64,000 nt of DNA from Brevibacterium sp. CBA3109. GTDB taxonomy: Bacteria; Actinomycetota; Actinomycetes; Actinomycetales; Brevibacteriaceae. The translations under genes and the position numbers were made by a program. The stretch lies in assembly GCF_040256645.1 (NCBI RefSeq), contig NZ_CP158281.1, positions 1,364,001 to 1,428,000 of the forward strand, read 5' to 3'. Positions 36,487-45,767 of the stretch are shown piece by piece. The notes beneath the pieces are model-generated. The model had not been told where the DNA came from and made no database searches. It was given only the letters and a program-made list of their open reading frames with translations. Within the stretch, counting starts at the first letter, position 1, and each line of letters starts with the position of its first letter.

Positions 36487-36819
36487 ATGTTCACGGGTGT
36501 CATGGCCAACATCACCGTCAAGGATTCGAACCGCGCACAGGATTGGTATACGAGGCTGTTCGGTCGAGAACCTGACACCGCACCGATGGCGGGGCTGATC
36601 GAATGGCACCTCGGGCCGGGAATCGGCGTCCAGATCTGGGCCGATCCCGATCGCGCCGGATGCTCGAGCGTCGTCATCCACGACTCCGCCCTCGACGCCC
36701 TTGCCGATCGGCTCACCGCCGTCGGCTTCGAACATGGGGGCCCGGAGCCAGGCGGTGGGCAGCGGATTCTGCGGATCACCGACCCGGACGGCAACCACAT
36801 CGTCTTCGCCGGTGAGTGA
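36487..36819 (+). CDS. VOC family protein
   Basis: 110 residues, single glyoxalase-like unit: ANITVKDSNRAQDWYTRLFGREPD at the start and ITDPDGNHIVFAGE at the end. CAGGAG lies 7 bases upstream of the ATG. Its stop is 2 bases before the next ATG, so the following SRPBCC gene is coupled. It diverges from the RibD-like gene. Confidence 0.83.
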   Translation: MFTGVMANITVKDSNRAQDWYTRLFGREPDTAPMAGLIEWHLGPGIGVQIWADPDRAGCSSVVIHDSALDALADRLTAVGFEHGGPEPGGGQRILRITDPDGNHIVFAGE

Positions 36820-36821
36820 AT

Positions 36822-37316
36822 ATGCATCCGCTGACCGAGACCCTGCACCTGACGACGCACATCGCCTGCCCCGTCGGCGAAGTCTGGTCGGCATTCGCCG
36901 ACACCGAAGCGCGGGAGCAATGGAGCGCCCCCGCTGGTGAGGCACTCGTCTATGACTACGATGACTTCCGCACGGGCGGTAGCGCTCGATACCGGTGCGG
37001 GACCCCGGGCGAATTGCAGTTCAGCGCCGCCATTGACTATGTCCGCGTCGAAGAGCAGTCGTACGCCGTTCATACGGATACCGTGTGGCGCGACGAGGAG
37101 CTTCTGGCAACAGCCCTGATCGCCTGGACCTTCTCCGTGGTCCCGGAGGGAACGAGGGTCTCGATCGTCGACCAGGTCGTGTCGTTCGTCGGCACCGGCA
37201 TGTTCGAGGGCCACCGTAATGGCCACAGGATCGCACTCGAGCAGCTAGGCGTTTTCCTCACTGGCCCAGGGGAGGTCGGCACCGGTGCGACCCACCGTGA
37301 TGGCCGCCCGTCGTGA
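36822..37316 (+). CDS. SRPBCC (START-like) domain protein
   Basis: 164 residues of the AHSA1-type SRPBCC fold: CPVGEVWSAFADTEAREQWSAP near the start and the strand pattern leading to a C-terminal helix GHRNGHRIALEQLG. Ligand unknown. Its 3' end overlaps the convergent PfkB kinase gene by 72 bases. ATG at 36822 is preferred to the GTG at 36816. Confidence 0.82.
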   Translation: MHPLTETLHLTTHIACPVGEVWSAFADTEAREQWSAPAGEALVYDYDDFRTGGSARYRCGTPGELQFSAAIDYVRVEEQSYAVHTDTVWRDEELLATALIAWTFSVVPEGTRVSIVDQVVSFVGTGMFEGHRNGHRIALEQLGVFLTGPGEVGTGATHRDGRPS

Positions 37317-38132
37317 GGCATTCTCACCCAGGTGCTTGAGCGCGTCCTCGTCCATGTCTTCGATCCGCGATCGCGGGCTCTGCAGGTCGTGGATGAGGGA
37401 GGACATGAACGAATCTCCCGCCCCGATCGTGTCCGCCACTTCGACGGTCGCAGCAGGCACCGTCACCCTCGCCGAGGTGGTCGAGAGGATCGAGCCATCT
37501 GATCCGCAGGTCAATGCCACCAGTCGAGCTCCGAATTCGTGGATCCGCTCAAGTTGGGATTCGACACTGCTCTCGGGGTAGAGCCAATCCGCGTCGATAT
37601 CACTGAGCTTAATGACATCAACCCGTGAAGCGAGGGACTCGAACCGAGCCAGCGCCTGCTCATGGTCGCCGATGATGGTGGGCCGGATGTTGGGGTCGAA
37701 GCTCAGCAGTGCGGAGGAGGCTCGTCCGCGCTGGAGAAGCGAATCGACGGCGGCGGCACCGGGGGAGAGGAATGCTGCAATCGAACCGACATGGATTGCC
37801 GCCCAGTCTGTGCTCTCGACCAGCGATGCATCGGGGGCCCAGCGCAGTGAGAACTCGTATTCGGCAGAGCCATCCGCCGACAGCAGTGCCCGTGCCGTCG
37901 AGGTCGAACCAGTCGGGCGCGCATGCACCCGAACAGCAGACTCTCGTAGGTGAGCCAGCAGAAACCCACCGTGAAAGTCATCTCCGACATCGGTGAGCAG
38001 CTCAACGTCGGCACCAAGGCGGCCCAGGCCGAGTGCGACGTTCGCCGGAGCTCCGCCCGGGGCATAGCGATCCGGTGCTCCGACCGAGCTGACGATGTCG
38101 ATGAGAGCCTCACCGATGACAAGAATGCTCAT
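37245..38132 (-). CDS. PfkB family carbohydrate kinase (fructokinase-like)
   Basis: About 295 residues. Start MSILVIGEALIDIV, sugar-binding GGAPANVALGLGRLG and the C-terminal catalytic DTIGAGDSFMSS motif with its Asp base define the ribokinase/fructokinase family. The sugar cannot be fixed from the sequence. The nucleoside hydrolase and ECF genes lie 0.6 kb away and would release ribose, so a ribose or nucleoside role is possible beside fructose. Confidence 0.88.
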   Translation of the reverse strand: MSILVIGEALIDIVSSVGAPDRYAPGGAPANVALGLGRLGADVELLTDVGDDFHGGFLLAHLRESAVRVHARPTGSTSTARALLSADGSAEYEFSLRWAPDASLVESTDWAAIHVGSIAAFLSPGAAAVDSLLQRGRASSALLSFDPNIRPTIIGDHEQALARFESLASRVDVIKLSDIDADWLYPESSVESQLERIHEFGARLVALTCGSDGSILSTTSARVTVPAATVEVADTIGAGDSFMSSLIHDLQSPRSRIEDMDEDALKHLGENASRRAAITVGRTGADLPWASEENA

Positions 38133-38253
38133 GGGCTCGATTCTATGCGCACAGAAGACGATCGAAGGTCTCATCAGCACGAATAGGACAAATTTCGTTC
38201 ATGATACGACTTTGACTGTGTTTCATGTCAGTGTCGTCTGGAATCGTTGCCGC

Positions 38254-38712
38254 ATGGACAAAGACACCATGGAGTCAGAAGTCAGAACGATCGTCGATGC
38301 AGCCTCAGCTCGCATCCTCACACCGCGGGAGGGAGAATGCTTGGTCTGCTATGTCTTCCGTCAACTCGGCGAATTCGGCTGCGACGGGACACATCGTTTC
38401 GCCCTGACGTTTCGGGACCGAACAGCTCCTCGGGCCACTGCGCTGATGGAACGCTTGGGCAGCATGGGCGCCTGCTGCTGTGACTGCGAGGTATTCAACA
38501 ACGCCTACACATTCGCATCACGCCCGTGGATCACCGGTGCTGCGTTCGGTGCGGACATCGGCACAGAGTTCGAATCTCAAGAGCCAGTCGACCTGCGTGA
38601 GGAGTTCGGTATCAATGAGTCGCCCGCGAGGGTCTTCTACCTGTGCTGCCAGTTCGTGCGTCGAGGCTCGACGCAGCCCTGCCCGAACTGGGTGCGAATG
38701 GGTCGGTGGTGA
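38254..38712 (+). CDS. DUF2695 protein
   Basis: 152 residues, cysteine-rich (GECLVCYVFRQLGEFGCDGTHRF and GACCCDCEV), matching the small DUF2695 family of unknown function. The cysteines could bind a metal. The start is uncertain; the ATG at 38254 has only a weak ribosome-binding site. Confidence 0.65.
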   Translation: MDKDTMESEVRTIVDAASARILTPREGECLVCYVFRQLGEFGCDGTHRFALTFRDRTAPRATALMERLGSMGACCCDCEVFNNAYTFASRPWITGAAFGADIGTEFESQEPVDLREEFGINESPARVFYLCCQFVRRGSTQPCPNWVRMGRW

Positions 38713-38747
38713 GAAGAGGGAGGCGCGACTCCGGCAGAATAGGGCAC

Positions 38748-39887
38748 ATGTCTCCACACCTGCCGCTGTTTCTCGACTGTGATCCCGGAATCGACGACGC
38801 CATCGCCCTCGGGTATCTGCTGTGCCAAGACGATGTCGACATCATCGGCATCGCAGCCTCAGGCGGCAACGTGTCCACCGCACAGGTCAGCGTCAATGCC
38901 CAGGGCTGGCTCGAACTCGCCGGACGTACGGATATCCCCGTCCACCCGGGAAGCGGGTTCCCCTCTGCTTGGCCCTCGGAGGACACCGACGGGCAATCCG
39001 CGATATCGCCCAATGTCGAGCCCGAATACGCCGACCTCACTCACGGCCCCAACGGGGCCGGATATGCTCAGCTTCCACCACCGGCGACACAGGTCAGTGC
39101 CATCAGCGCCGCTCAGGCCTGGGTCGACGCGGCACGGTCTCACCCCGGTGAACTCATCGGGGTGGTCATCGGACCGGCGACGAACCTTGCCCTCGCTCTT
39201 GCAATCGAGCCTGAACTGCCCAGCCTGATGAGACGACTCTTCATCATGGGCGGTGCCTTCAACTATCGCGGAAACACTCTCCCGACCACTGAATGGAACG
39301 TCACCTTCGATCCCGAGGCGACGGCGACCGTCATCGCCGCTTTCGACCACGTTCAAACTCTTCGGGCCCTGCCGGTGATCGCCCCGATCGAAGCCACCGA
39401 AGCTCTTGAGATGACTCCTGCGAGGTTGAGAGAGATCCTTGACGGGGCACTGGAACCTCATGACGAGCCAGGGGAACCGTCTGCCGTTGGTGAGACATGG
39501 AGTCATTGGCTGGCCCAGATGGCCGAAGCCCTGCGCTTCTACTTCGAATTCCACGAATGGGATGGCCTGGGCTACATCGCCCACATCCATGACCCTTTCG
39601 TCCTCGCCTGCGCGCTCGAATGGGCACGCAGCGACGACGTCACACCCACCTCGGCGGGCAGCGACGCACCCATTGCGAACGGAACTCGAGGCACACTGCC
39701 CTGGGCGACGACGATCTGCGCGCCCGTCGACGTCGAACTCACCGGTACACTCACACGTGGCGAAACCGTCGCCGATTGGCTGGGACGGTGGGGGAAGGGC
39801 GTCAACGCCGAGATCATTTCCACGATCGATGCGCAGACCTTCCTCGACCACCTCGGCGAGACACTGAGCAAAGGACCCCCATCATGA
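38748..39887 (+). CDS. Nucleoside hydrolase
   Basis: 379 residues. The calcium-binding DCDPGIDDAIAL motif at the N terminus and a later WNVTFDPEAT segment are hallmarks of inosine-uridine preferring nucleoside hydrolases, which split nucleosides into base and ribose. It is followed by ECF transporter genes with an ATGA overlap, so uptake and hydrolysis of nucleosides are probably one operon. Confidence 0.9.
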   Translation: MSPHLPLFLDCDPGIDDAIALGYLLCQDDVDIIGIAASGGNVSTAQVSVNAQGWLELAGRTDIPVHPGSGFPSAWPSEDTDGQSAISPNVEPEYADLTHGPNGAGYAQLPPPATQVSAISAAQAWVDAARSHPGELIGVVIGPATNLALALAIEPELPSLMRRLFIMGGAFNYRGNTLPTTEWNVTFDPEATATVIAAFDHVQTLRALPVIAPIEATEALEMTPARLREILDGALEPHDEPGEPSAVGETWSHWLAQMAEALRFYFEFHEWDGLGYIAHIHDPFVLACALEWARSDDVTPTSAGSDAPIANGTRGTLPWATTICAPVDVELTGTLTRGETVADWLGRWGKGVNAEIISTIDAQTFLDHLGETLSKGPPS

Positions 39888-40747
39888 CCATGAAATCCCA
39901 ACAGTCTGGGCAGGGGCCGGCACACACCGTCGGTCCCGCACAAAACCAGAGCATTAAGAATGACAAAAGCCATACACTTCCGCTGACACTGACCTTCCTC
40001 GGCACACTCGTCATCCTCGGCACCTATATCGCGGTCCTCCTGACGCAACCGGCCAACCTCGGCACCGATCTGGGACATACGACCCTGTGGGTCATCCTCG
40101 GCTACCTGGTCGGAGGAGTTCTCCTGGCAGCCGGCACACTGCCGCTCATCCCGCGCAGCATTCTCGCCCTCATTCCTGTCGCCATCGCCGCCAACATCGT
40201 CATCGGGCAGGTCGTCGGCAACGTCACCCCCATCCCGCTCTACCTCGACTCGATCGGAACCGTGATGATCGGCGTCCTCGCCGGCCCCGCAGCCGGTGCA
40301 TTCACCGGCATCATCTCCAACCTCATCTGGGGAGTCACCCTGAGCCCCAGCGTCATCGCTTTCAGTTCTGGGGCGGCCTTCATCGGTGCCGCAGCAGGGT
40401 GGGCCGCACGGCTCGGAGCCTTCCGCACCCCCTGGTTCGCCGTCATCGCCGGGGCGCTCGCAGGAATTCCGGCCGGAGCGCTCGGCGCCCCCGTTGCCGC
40501 CTACGTCTTCGGCGGCGGTCTGGGCTCGGGCACCGGCGGCGTCGTCGCCATCCTGCAGGCAGCGGGCCTCGAAATGCTCAACGCAACCTTGGCGCAGAGC
40601 CTGTTCTCCGACATCATCGACAAGGCGCTGATCTTCGCTTTGGCCTATACGGTCGTGCGCACCCTGCCTCGGCGAATCCTCGACCGGTATCCGTTCACCG
40701 ACCACAGTCTTTCGCGCAGTTCCCGCGCACCGGTGCGGGTCGGCTGA
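39884..40747 (+). CDS. ECF transporter substrate-binding (S) component
   Basis: 287 residues with about six membrane segments after a hydrophilic N terminus of about 30 residues. The segment PLYLDSIGTVMIGVLAGPAAG resembles the S-component pattern of nucleoside/pyrimidine-type ECF transporters. Its start overlaps the nucleoside hydrolase stop and the T component begins directly after its stop. Confidence 0.78.
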   Translation: MTMKSQQSGQGPAHTVGPAQNQSIKNDKSHTLPLTLTFLGTLVILGTYIAVLLTQPANLGTDLGHTTLWVILGYLVGGVLLAAGTLPLIPRSILALIPVAIAANIVIGQVVGNVTPIPLYLDSIGTVMIGVLAGPAAGAFTGIISNLIWGVTLSPSVIAFSSGAAFIGAAAGWAARLGAFRTPWFAVIAGALAGIPAGALGAPVAAYVFGGGLGSGTGGVVAILQAAGLEMLNATLAQSLFSDIIDKALIFALAYTVVRTLPRRILDRYPFTDHSLSRSSRAPVRVG

Positions 40748-41563
40748 ATGACCGCGACTGTTCTCGACCGGGAACAGCAGGCCAGGCACCGACTTCATCC
40801 AGCCACGGAGATCATCGTTCTCGCATGCTCTCTGCTGCTCGTCTTCGGCATCCCGTCTCCGGTCGTGCCCACCGCCATCATCGCTGCCACGTTTGTCGCC
40901 GCGGTGGCTTCTCCCACGGTGAGACTGCGCGCCTGGGCGATCGGCGTCGGTGTGCTGTGCCTGCCGACGCTGATCGTCCTGTGTCTCGTGCAGGGTCTGT
41001 TCTACCCTGGCGCTGAGGTGAGCGTTCTGTGGGAATACGGTCCAGCCCAGCTCACCGTCGAAGGTCTGGCGATCGCCGTTCAGATCTGGTTGCGGGTCAC
41101 TGCGCTCGTGTCCCTGAGCGCATTCTTCGGTCTCGGCGCCGACTCGGCGCGCCTCTTCGACGGGCTGCGGGCCCTGCGACTGCCCTCCTCGGTGGCCTAT
41201 GTCTGCGCCTCTGCGATTGGCCTCATCCCGCTCATCCGTACCCGTACTCAGCAGATCATCGAGGCCCGTGCCAGTCGTGGTTGGGACGTCAGCAATTGGA
41301 CGGTCCGTACACGGCTGCTCCCGAGCATCGTCACCGGCCTGTTCACCTCTGTCCTCATTGAGGTCGAACAGCGTCATGACGTGCTCGAACAACGCGGCCT
41401 CGGAGAAGCAGCACAGGCGACGTCACTGCAGGATCACCACGACGGGCCGGGCCAACGATTGTTGCGCCGAGGTGTTCCCATCCTCACCTGCGTCCTCGTC
41501 GTGTGCTCCGTGGCCGGTGTTCTGCCCCTGCCCACTGCCGACCAGCTGATCGGGGGTGTCTGA
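40748..41563 (+). CDS. ecfT: ECF transporter transmembrane (T) component
   Basis: 271 residues with about five membrane segments and the coupling motif EARASRGWD, the first Ala-Arg-Gly-type motif by which EcfT contacts the ATPases. A second ERGL-like segment reads EQRGLGEAA. It starts right after the S component and its stop is inside the start region of the ATPase gene. Confidence 0.85.
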   Translation: MTATVLDREQQARHRLHPATEIIVLACSLLLVFGIPSPVVPTAIIAATFVAAVASPTVRLRAWAIGVGVLCLPTLIVLCLVQGLFYPGAEVSVLWEYGPAQLTVEGLAIAVQIWLRVTALVSLSAFFGLGADSARLFDGLRALRLPSSVAYVCASAIGLIPLIRTRTQQIIEARASRGWDVSNWTVRTRLLPSIVTGLFTSVLIEVEQRHDVLEQRGLGEAAQATSLQDHHDGPGQRLLRRGVPILTCVLVVCSVAGVLPLPTADQLIGGV

Positions 41564-41564
41564 G

Positions 41565-43052
41565 ATGATGTCTCTCGAACTCCTCGGAGCCGGCTTCACC
41601 TACCGCGGCGGCGCCTCGGCAGCACTGACCGGCATCGACCTTCGCCTGGCCCCAGGACAGATGCATGCGATCCTCGGACCGCTGGGCTCGGGCACGTCCA
41701 CTCTGGGTAGGCTGATCACAGGATTGTTGAGCGACCGTGGAACCAGCGTGGGGCGCATCCGCGTCGAGGGGGCTGCGGTGATGCTAGGCGATGACCCCGA
41801 GGCGCAGCTGAGCGGAATGACGAGCCTCGTCGGTGATGAGGTCCAGCTGCCTGGGCGGCTGCATGGTGATGAGGTCTCGGTGGTCGAGGAGCGTGCGCGG
41901 CAGGTCCTGCGCTCACTGGGCATCGGCGATCTGTGGGGGCGACGCCTCGACACTTTCTCGGGTGGTCAGCGGCAGCTGGTCACACTGGCCGGGCTGCTGA
42001 CCGTGAATCCGTCGCTGCTGGTCCTCGACCAGCCCTCACTGTCCTTGGATCCCGACGCTCGGCGGCGCCTCGGCACGGTGCTGCGGGCTTTCTGCTCCGC
42101 TGGAGGCGCGGTTCTCATCACCGCCCATCAGTTCGACGAGGTGACTGAAGCCTGTGACCACCTGAGCGTTTTGGATTCCGGTCGGCTGATCACGACCGAC
42201 ATCTGTCTTGCAGCCCACGAGCTTGAACGATGCGGGATCTGGGACACTCGACCACGTGAACCACATGAGTCATATGAGCCACGCGAGCAGGACCCCTCTG
42301 AGCCAGTTGGATCGACTGCTCCGGCAACTGTCGCACTCTCCGTGCGCGGGCTGACTGTCGCCCGGGCTGGGGCCACCGTCCTCAAGCACATCGATCTCGA
42401 CGTCGCATCCGGTGAGATCGTCACGATCAGGGGATCCAACGGTGCTGGGAAGTCCACCCTCCTGCGCAGTCTCGCCGGTCTCCTCGGAGCTGGAGCCCGA
42501 ACATCGGGCATGATCACCGTTGATGGCAACGGAACCCGGGTCAGCCTCGGTGATGCTCGCGCGCATGAACGAGCACAGCACCTTGGCTGGGTGGGGCAGG
42601 ACCCGGGCAGTCAGCTTTCAGCCGCGACCGTGCGCGATGAGCTTTTGCATGCCGTGCCCCTGCCCTCACACAGACGCCGCGACCGGGCAACGATCCGCGC
42701 CCGGCGACAGGCGGCGGTCACCTCGGCCATGGAGACGACTCATCTGGACACGGTGAGTGAGACCCACCCCTATGATCTGAGCATCGACCTGCGCAAGGAC
42801 CTGGTGATGGCTTCGGCGCTCATCATGAGCCCGCGGATTCTCCTCCTCGACGAGCCGACTCTGGGCAGAGACGGCAAGGCCATCAACAGGCTGAACATTT
42901 TCATCCGGGAATTCCTCCGCCGAGGCGGGTCCATCCTGGCCACCACCCACGACCGGCGATGGGCCGCAACGACAGCGGATCACATCCTGGAACTGGACGA
43001 GGGGCGGCTGCGTGAGGACCGGGAGACCGGGGAGAGGGCAGGATGGGGATGA
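41565..43052 (+). CDS. Fused double ATPase of the ECF transporter
   Basis: About 495 residues with two ABC domains. Domain 1: Walker A GPLGSGTST has Thr44 where Lys is expected, Walker B is VLDQPS (Gln for the catalytic Glu), but the signature FSGGQ is intact. Domain 2: Walker A GSNGAGKST and LLLDEPT are intact, but the signature is LSIDL instead of LSGGQ. One composite ATP site is therefore canonical and one degenerate. GTG 41556 or ATG 41568 are alternative starts. Confidence 0.88.
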   Translation: MMSLELLGAGFTYRGGASAALTGIDLRLAPGQMHAILGPLGSGTSTLGRLITGLLSDRGTSVGRIRVEGAAVMLGDDPEAQLSGMTSLVGDEVQLPGRLHGDEVSVVEERARQVLRSLGIGDLWGRRLDTFSGGQRQLVTLAGLLTVNPSLLVLDQPSLSLDPDARRRLGTVLRAFCSAGGAVLITAHQFDEVTEACDHLSVLDSGRLITTDICLAAHELERCGIWDTRPREPHESYEPREQDPSEPVGSTAPATVALSVRGLTVARAGATVLKHIDLDVASGEIVTIRGSNGAGKSTLLRSLAGLLGAGARTSGMITVDGNGTRVSLGDARAHERAQHLGWVGQDPGSQLSAATVRDELLHAVPLPSHRRRDRATIRARRQAAVTSAMETTHLDTVSETHPYDLSIDLRKDLVMASALIMSPRILLLDEPTLGRDGKAINRLNIFIREFLRRGGSILATTHDRRWAATTADHILELDEGRLREDRETGERAGWG

Positions 43053-43103
43053 GAGGACCGAATCTGCCCCTCCCTTAAGTCGAGGTCACTTCAGCCGGTC
43101 AGT

Positions 43104-43394
43104 TCAGAAGTCGTACGTGGAGTCCGCAGTCGGGGTTTCAGGTCCGTGGATCTTCTGCAGGTGCACGTGTCTGATCAGGCGGATGATGGGACGGATGAGC
43201 ATCTCGACGCTGCCCAGGACGAATAGGCAGGTTCCCGTGAACACCCATTTGTCGGAGAAGAACATGAAGCTGCCGATGAGGAACCAGATGCCGATGAGAA
43301 CATCGTTGACGATGCTCAACACCTGATACCGCTGACGGATGACGAGTTCGTCATGGCCGATGCGGATCGTCAGAATGTGGTCGTCATCGGTCAT
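43104..43394 (-). CDS. YrhK-domain small membrane protein
   Basis: 96 residues. GHDELVIRQRYQVLSIVNDVLIG followed by two membrane segments and a closing IRPIIRLIRHVHLQ match the YrhK domain. Function unknown. It converges on the ECF ATPase gene with a 51-base gap. Confidence 0.75.
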   Translation of the reverse strand: MTDDDHILTIRIGHDELVIRQRYQVLSIVNDVLIGIWFLIGSFMFFSDKWVFTGTCLFVLGSVEMLIRPIIRLIRHVHLQKIHGPETPTADSTYDF

Positions 43395-43547
43395 ATCGTC
43401 CTCCTGGGATGAATTCGCGTGGGACCGATTCGCTGGCGCGAGACCGCGACACGTCCCTGATTCGATGTTACGTGCGACCAGCGCTGCTTGACCATATCCT
43501 CAGACGTTTGCCTCTGCCGTGTCAGTGCCGCGTCGTAGCGTGAGGTC

Positions 43548-44336
43548 ATGGATAAGAACGTGAATTCGTTTGATGCACTGTACGCCGAAGTCGGCAGTCA
43601 CAGATCCGTGATGCCATGGGACGAGCTGCTCGGCTTCGTCCGCCGATTTCCCCAGATTGCCGCGTTCAACGCGGCTCTCATCGCGCAGCAGAATGCCGGA
43701 GCAATCTTCGTCGAAACAGAGCACGCTTGGCAGCAGAAGTACGGCAGGCTGCTCAAGGACGAAGCGGTGGCGCTGATCGTGCTTCACCCCTTCGCTCCGG
43801 TGCGCTTCGTCTATGATGTCGAAGACACTCACGGGCCTCCAGTCCCCGATGCCGCGATCAACCCATTCAAAGCAGTTGGTGCACCAACGTGGGACGGGCA
43901 CCGTCTCGTCATGGATGTCCTTCACCGAAAGGGCCTGGATCTCGCCGGCCTGCCGAAGACGCAGAGTCCCACGGTGAAGTTGCGGCACGTGCTCGATGAG
44001 CTGGCGCTGGTCTTTGCCGGCCATCGCGGAGCCTTCCCGAAACTGGGTATAGCCGCTGGTGAGACCGACATCGACGGAAGACAGGCCCGCTTTGAAGCCG
44101 AATGCATCACCTGGCTGATAGCCGGACGCCTCGGTCTGAAAACGGCGGCAACCGGATCGTTGAAGGGCTATCTCAAGCACGGCGAACTCTTGCCCCCACT
44201 GTCCAGGGACAGGGTCCTGCACGCGGTGAATGCCATCGAGAAGCTCTTTGGTGGGGCACTGAGATTCGCTCAGATTGTCCGCGAGGACGTGCCGAGCCTG
44301 TTTCCGCTGACCGAACAGTGGTCTCTCTCGTCATAG
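43548..44336 (+). CDS. ImmA/IrrE- or ArdC-like protein with a degenerate metallopeptidase motif
   Basis: 262 residues. FNAALIAQQNAGAIFVETEHAWQ and KYGRLLKDEAVALIV resemble the start of ArdC-like proteins, and ARFEAECITWLIAGRLGL matches the region with the third metal ligand in ImmA/IrrE-type metallopeptidases. Where those have HELAH the sequence here is LDELALVFAGHRG, so two zinc-binding His are missing. The protein may be catalytically dead, acting by binding only. It is preceded by GAGGTC. Assignment is by motif memory. Confidence 0.5.
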   Translation: MDKNVNSFDALYAEVGSHRSVMPWDELLGFVRRFPQIAAFNAALIAQQNAGAIFVETEHAWQQKYGRLLKDEAVALIVLHPFAPVRFVYDVEDTHGPPVPDAAINPFKAVGAPTWDGHRLVMDVLHRKGLDLAGLPKTQSPTVKLRHVLDELALVFAGHRGAFPKLGIAAGETDIDGRQARFEAECITWLIAGRLGLKTAATGSLKGYLKHGELLPPLSRDRVLHAVNAIEKLFGGALRFAQIVREDVPSLFPLTEQWSLSS

Positions 44337-44479
44337 CCGGTGACGCCCACCTGCTGGTACTCGGCGGGAACCCGTGAACCGACCTCTGCAGCTCCCTGGT
44401 CAACTGGGCGTTGGACGAGCAGTGGCCCTTGTTGGAAAAGCAGGTATCCTTGATCGAACTATCTCAATGAGGAGACACA

Positions 44480-44941
44480 ATGAGCCGAGCAGTTCAGATC
44501 ACCTTCGATTGCCACGACCCGATCAAGCTGGCCACCTTCTGGGCAGAGACGCTCGGATATGTCATCCCTGGCCCACCTGGCGTCAGGCTGGACGCCGGCG
44601 ATGATCCTTTTGCCGCATGGCACGAATTCATCTCGGGTCTGGGCATGAATATGAAGCCGGAGGACTTCCGTGCTGCGATCGAGGATCCGCAAGGACGCGG
44701 CCCCCGAGTATTCTTTCAGATCGTGCCTGAAGGCAAAGCCGTCAAGAACAGAGTCCATCTCGATGTGCGCGCGGCTCCCGGGCTGCAGAATCAGGAACGG
44801 ATGCAAGCGCTGGAAGACGAATGTCGCCGCTTGCAGGACCTAGGTGCACAGCGACTCGAGCGGGTTGATCCCAACCCGCCGATGGAGACTGGATTCATCG
44901 TCATGGCCGACCCTGAGGGAAACGAGTTCTGCCTCGACTGA
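44480..44941 (+). CDS. VOC family protein (glyoxalase-like)
   Basis: 153 residues of the glyoxalase-like domain found in actinobacteria: VQITFDCHDPIKLATFWAETLGY at the start, an RVHLDVRA metal-site-like segment and MADPEGNEFCLD at the end. Substrate unknown. A GAGGAGA site precedes the ATG. Confidence 0.83.
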   Translation: MSRAVQITFDCHDPIKLATFWAETLGYVIPGPPGVRLDAGDDPFAAWHEFISGLGMNMKPEDFRAAIEDPQGRGPRVFFQIVPEGKAVKNRVHLDVRAAPGLQNQERMQALEDECRRLQDLGAQRLERVDPNPPMETGFIVMADPEGNEFCLD

Positions 44942-45015
44942 CGAGGGCTCTCACCAGAATGAGAACCCTCTGAGCAAGGGGGTGGGAAATGTACCCCCTT
45001 GCTACGGTGAAGAGT

Positions 45016-45711
45016 ATGAAGACACAGAGATGGGCCACGCGGGCCGCTGCCGGGACCATGATTCTGGCCTTCGCCCTCGCCGGCTGTTCGAATCACGAGT
45101 CAGGCGAGGATCAGACCTCGGGGGCCGAGGACCAGGCCTCGGAGGCAGCCGAGTCTCAGAGCGAATCAGGCGACGACACCGAATCTGGCGGCGACGACGC
45201 CAGCAGCGATGACGGCGCTGAAGATGCGAAGTCGCAGGACTCGATAGCATCCAGCTCCTCAGGGTTGGCCAGTGACGCCGATCTGAGCAAGGAATCACCA
45301 TCGGTGACCCCCAAGGATGCCATTGCCACCGCGAAGAAGGAAGGAAAGGACGGCACCGTACACGGCATCGAACTCGACTTCGACGAACGCGACAAAGCAT
45401 GGCAGTACGAGGTCACGATCATCAACACCACCACTGACTTCGACGTCGAAATCGACGCTGAGACCGGTGACGTCGTCGACGTGGAGAAGGACTCCACGGA
45501 CGACAAGGAGAAGGCCATCGACCTGAACGACCCGATGACCTTCGACGAGGCGCTCACACTCGCCCAGGACAAGGCCTCGGGTCGACTCGAAGGGTGGAAG
45601 CTGGAATCAGACGATGGTCGTATCGAATACCAGTTTGATTTTGATGACAAGGGCCAAGAGATCGAGGTCTCCGTCGACGTCGAATCGAAGAATGTCACCG
45701 TCGACGACTGA
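45016..45711 (+). CDS. PepSY-domain lipoprotein
   Basis: 231 residues. A signal peptide ends in the lipobox LAGC (about residue 25), followed by a 55-residue low-complexity linker of Ser, Asp, Glu and Gly and two PepSY-like units (AIATAKKEG...AETGDVVDVE and FDEALTLAQDKAS...VESKNVTV). It is anchored on the outer face of the membrane. PepSY units may inhibit proteases or bind metal. A GAAGAG site lies before the ATG. Confidence 0.83.
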   Translation: MKTQRWATRAAAGTMILAFALAGCSNHESGEDQTSGAEDQASEAAESQSESGDDTESGGDDASSDDGAEDAKSQDSIASSSSGLASDADLSKESPSVTPKDAIATAKKEGKDGTVHGIELDFDERDKAWQYEVTIINTTTDFDVEIDAETGDVVDVEKDSTDDKEKAIDLNDPMTFDEALTLAQDKASGRLEGWKLESDDGRIEYQFDFDDKGQEIEVSVDVESKNVTVDD

Positions 45712-45767
45712 CCACTGCCGCCTCCCGGGCACTGTCAGGACGCAACGTCGCGGCGTAGGCTGGCGCC

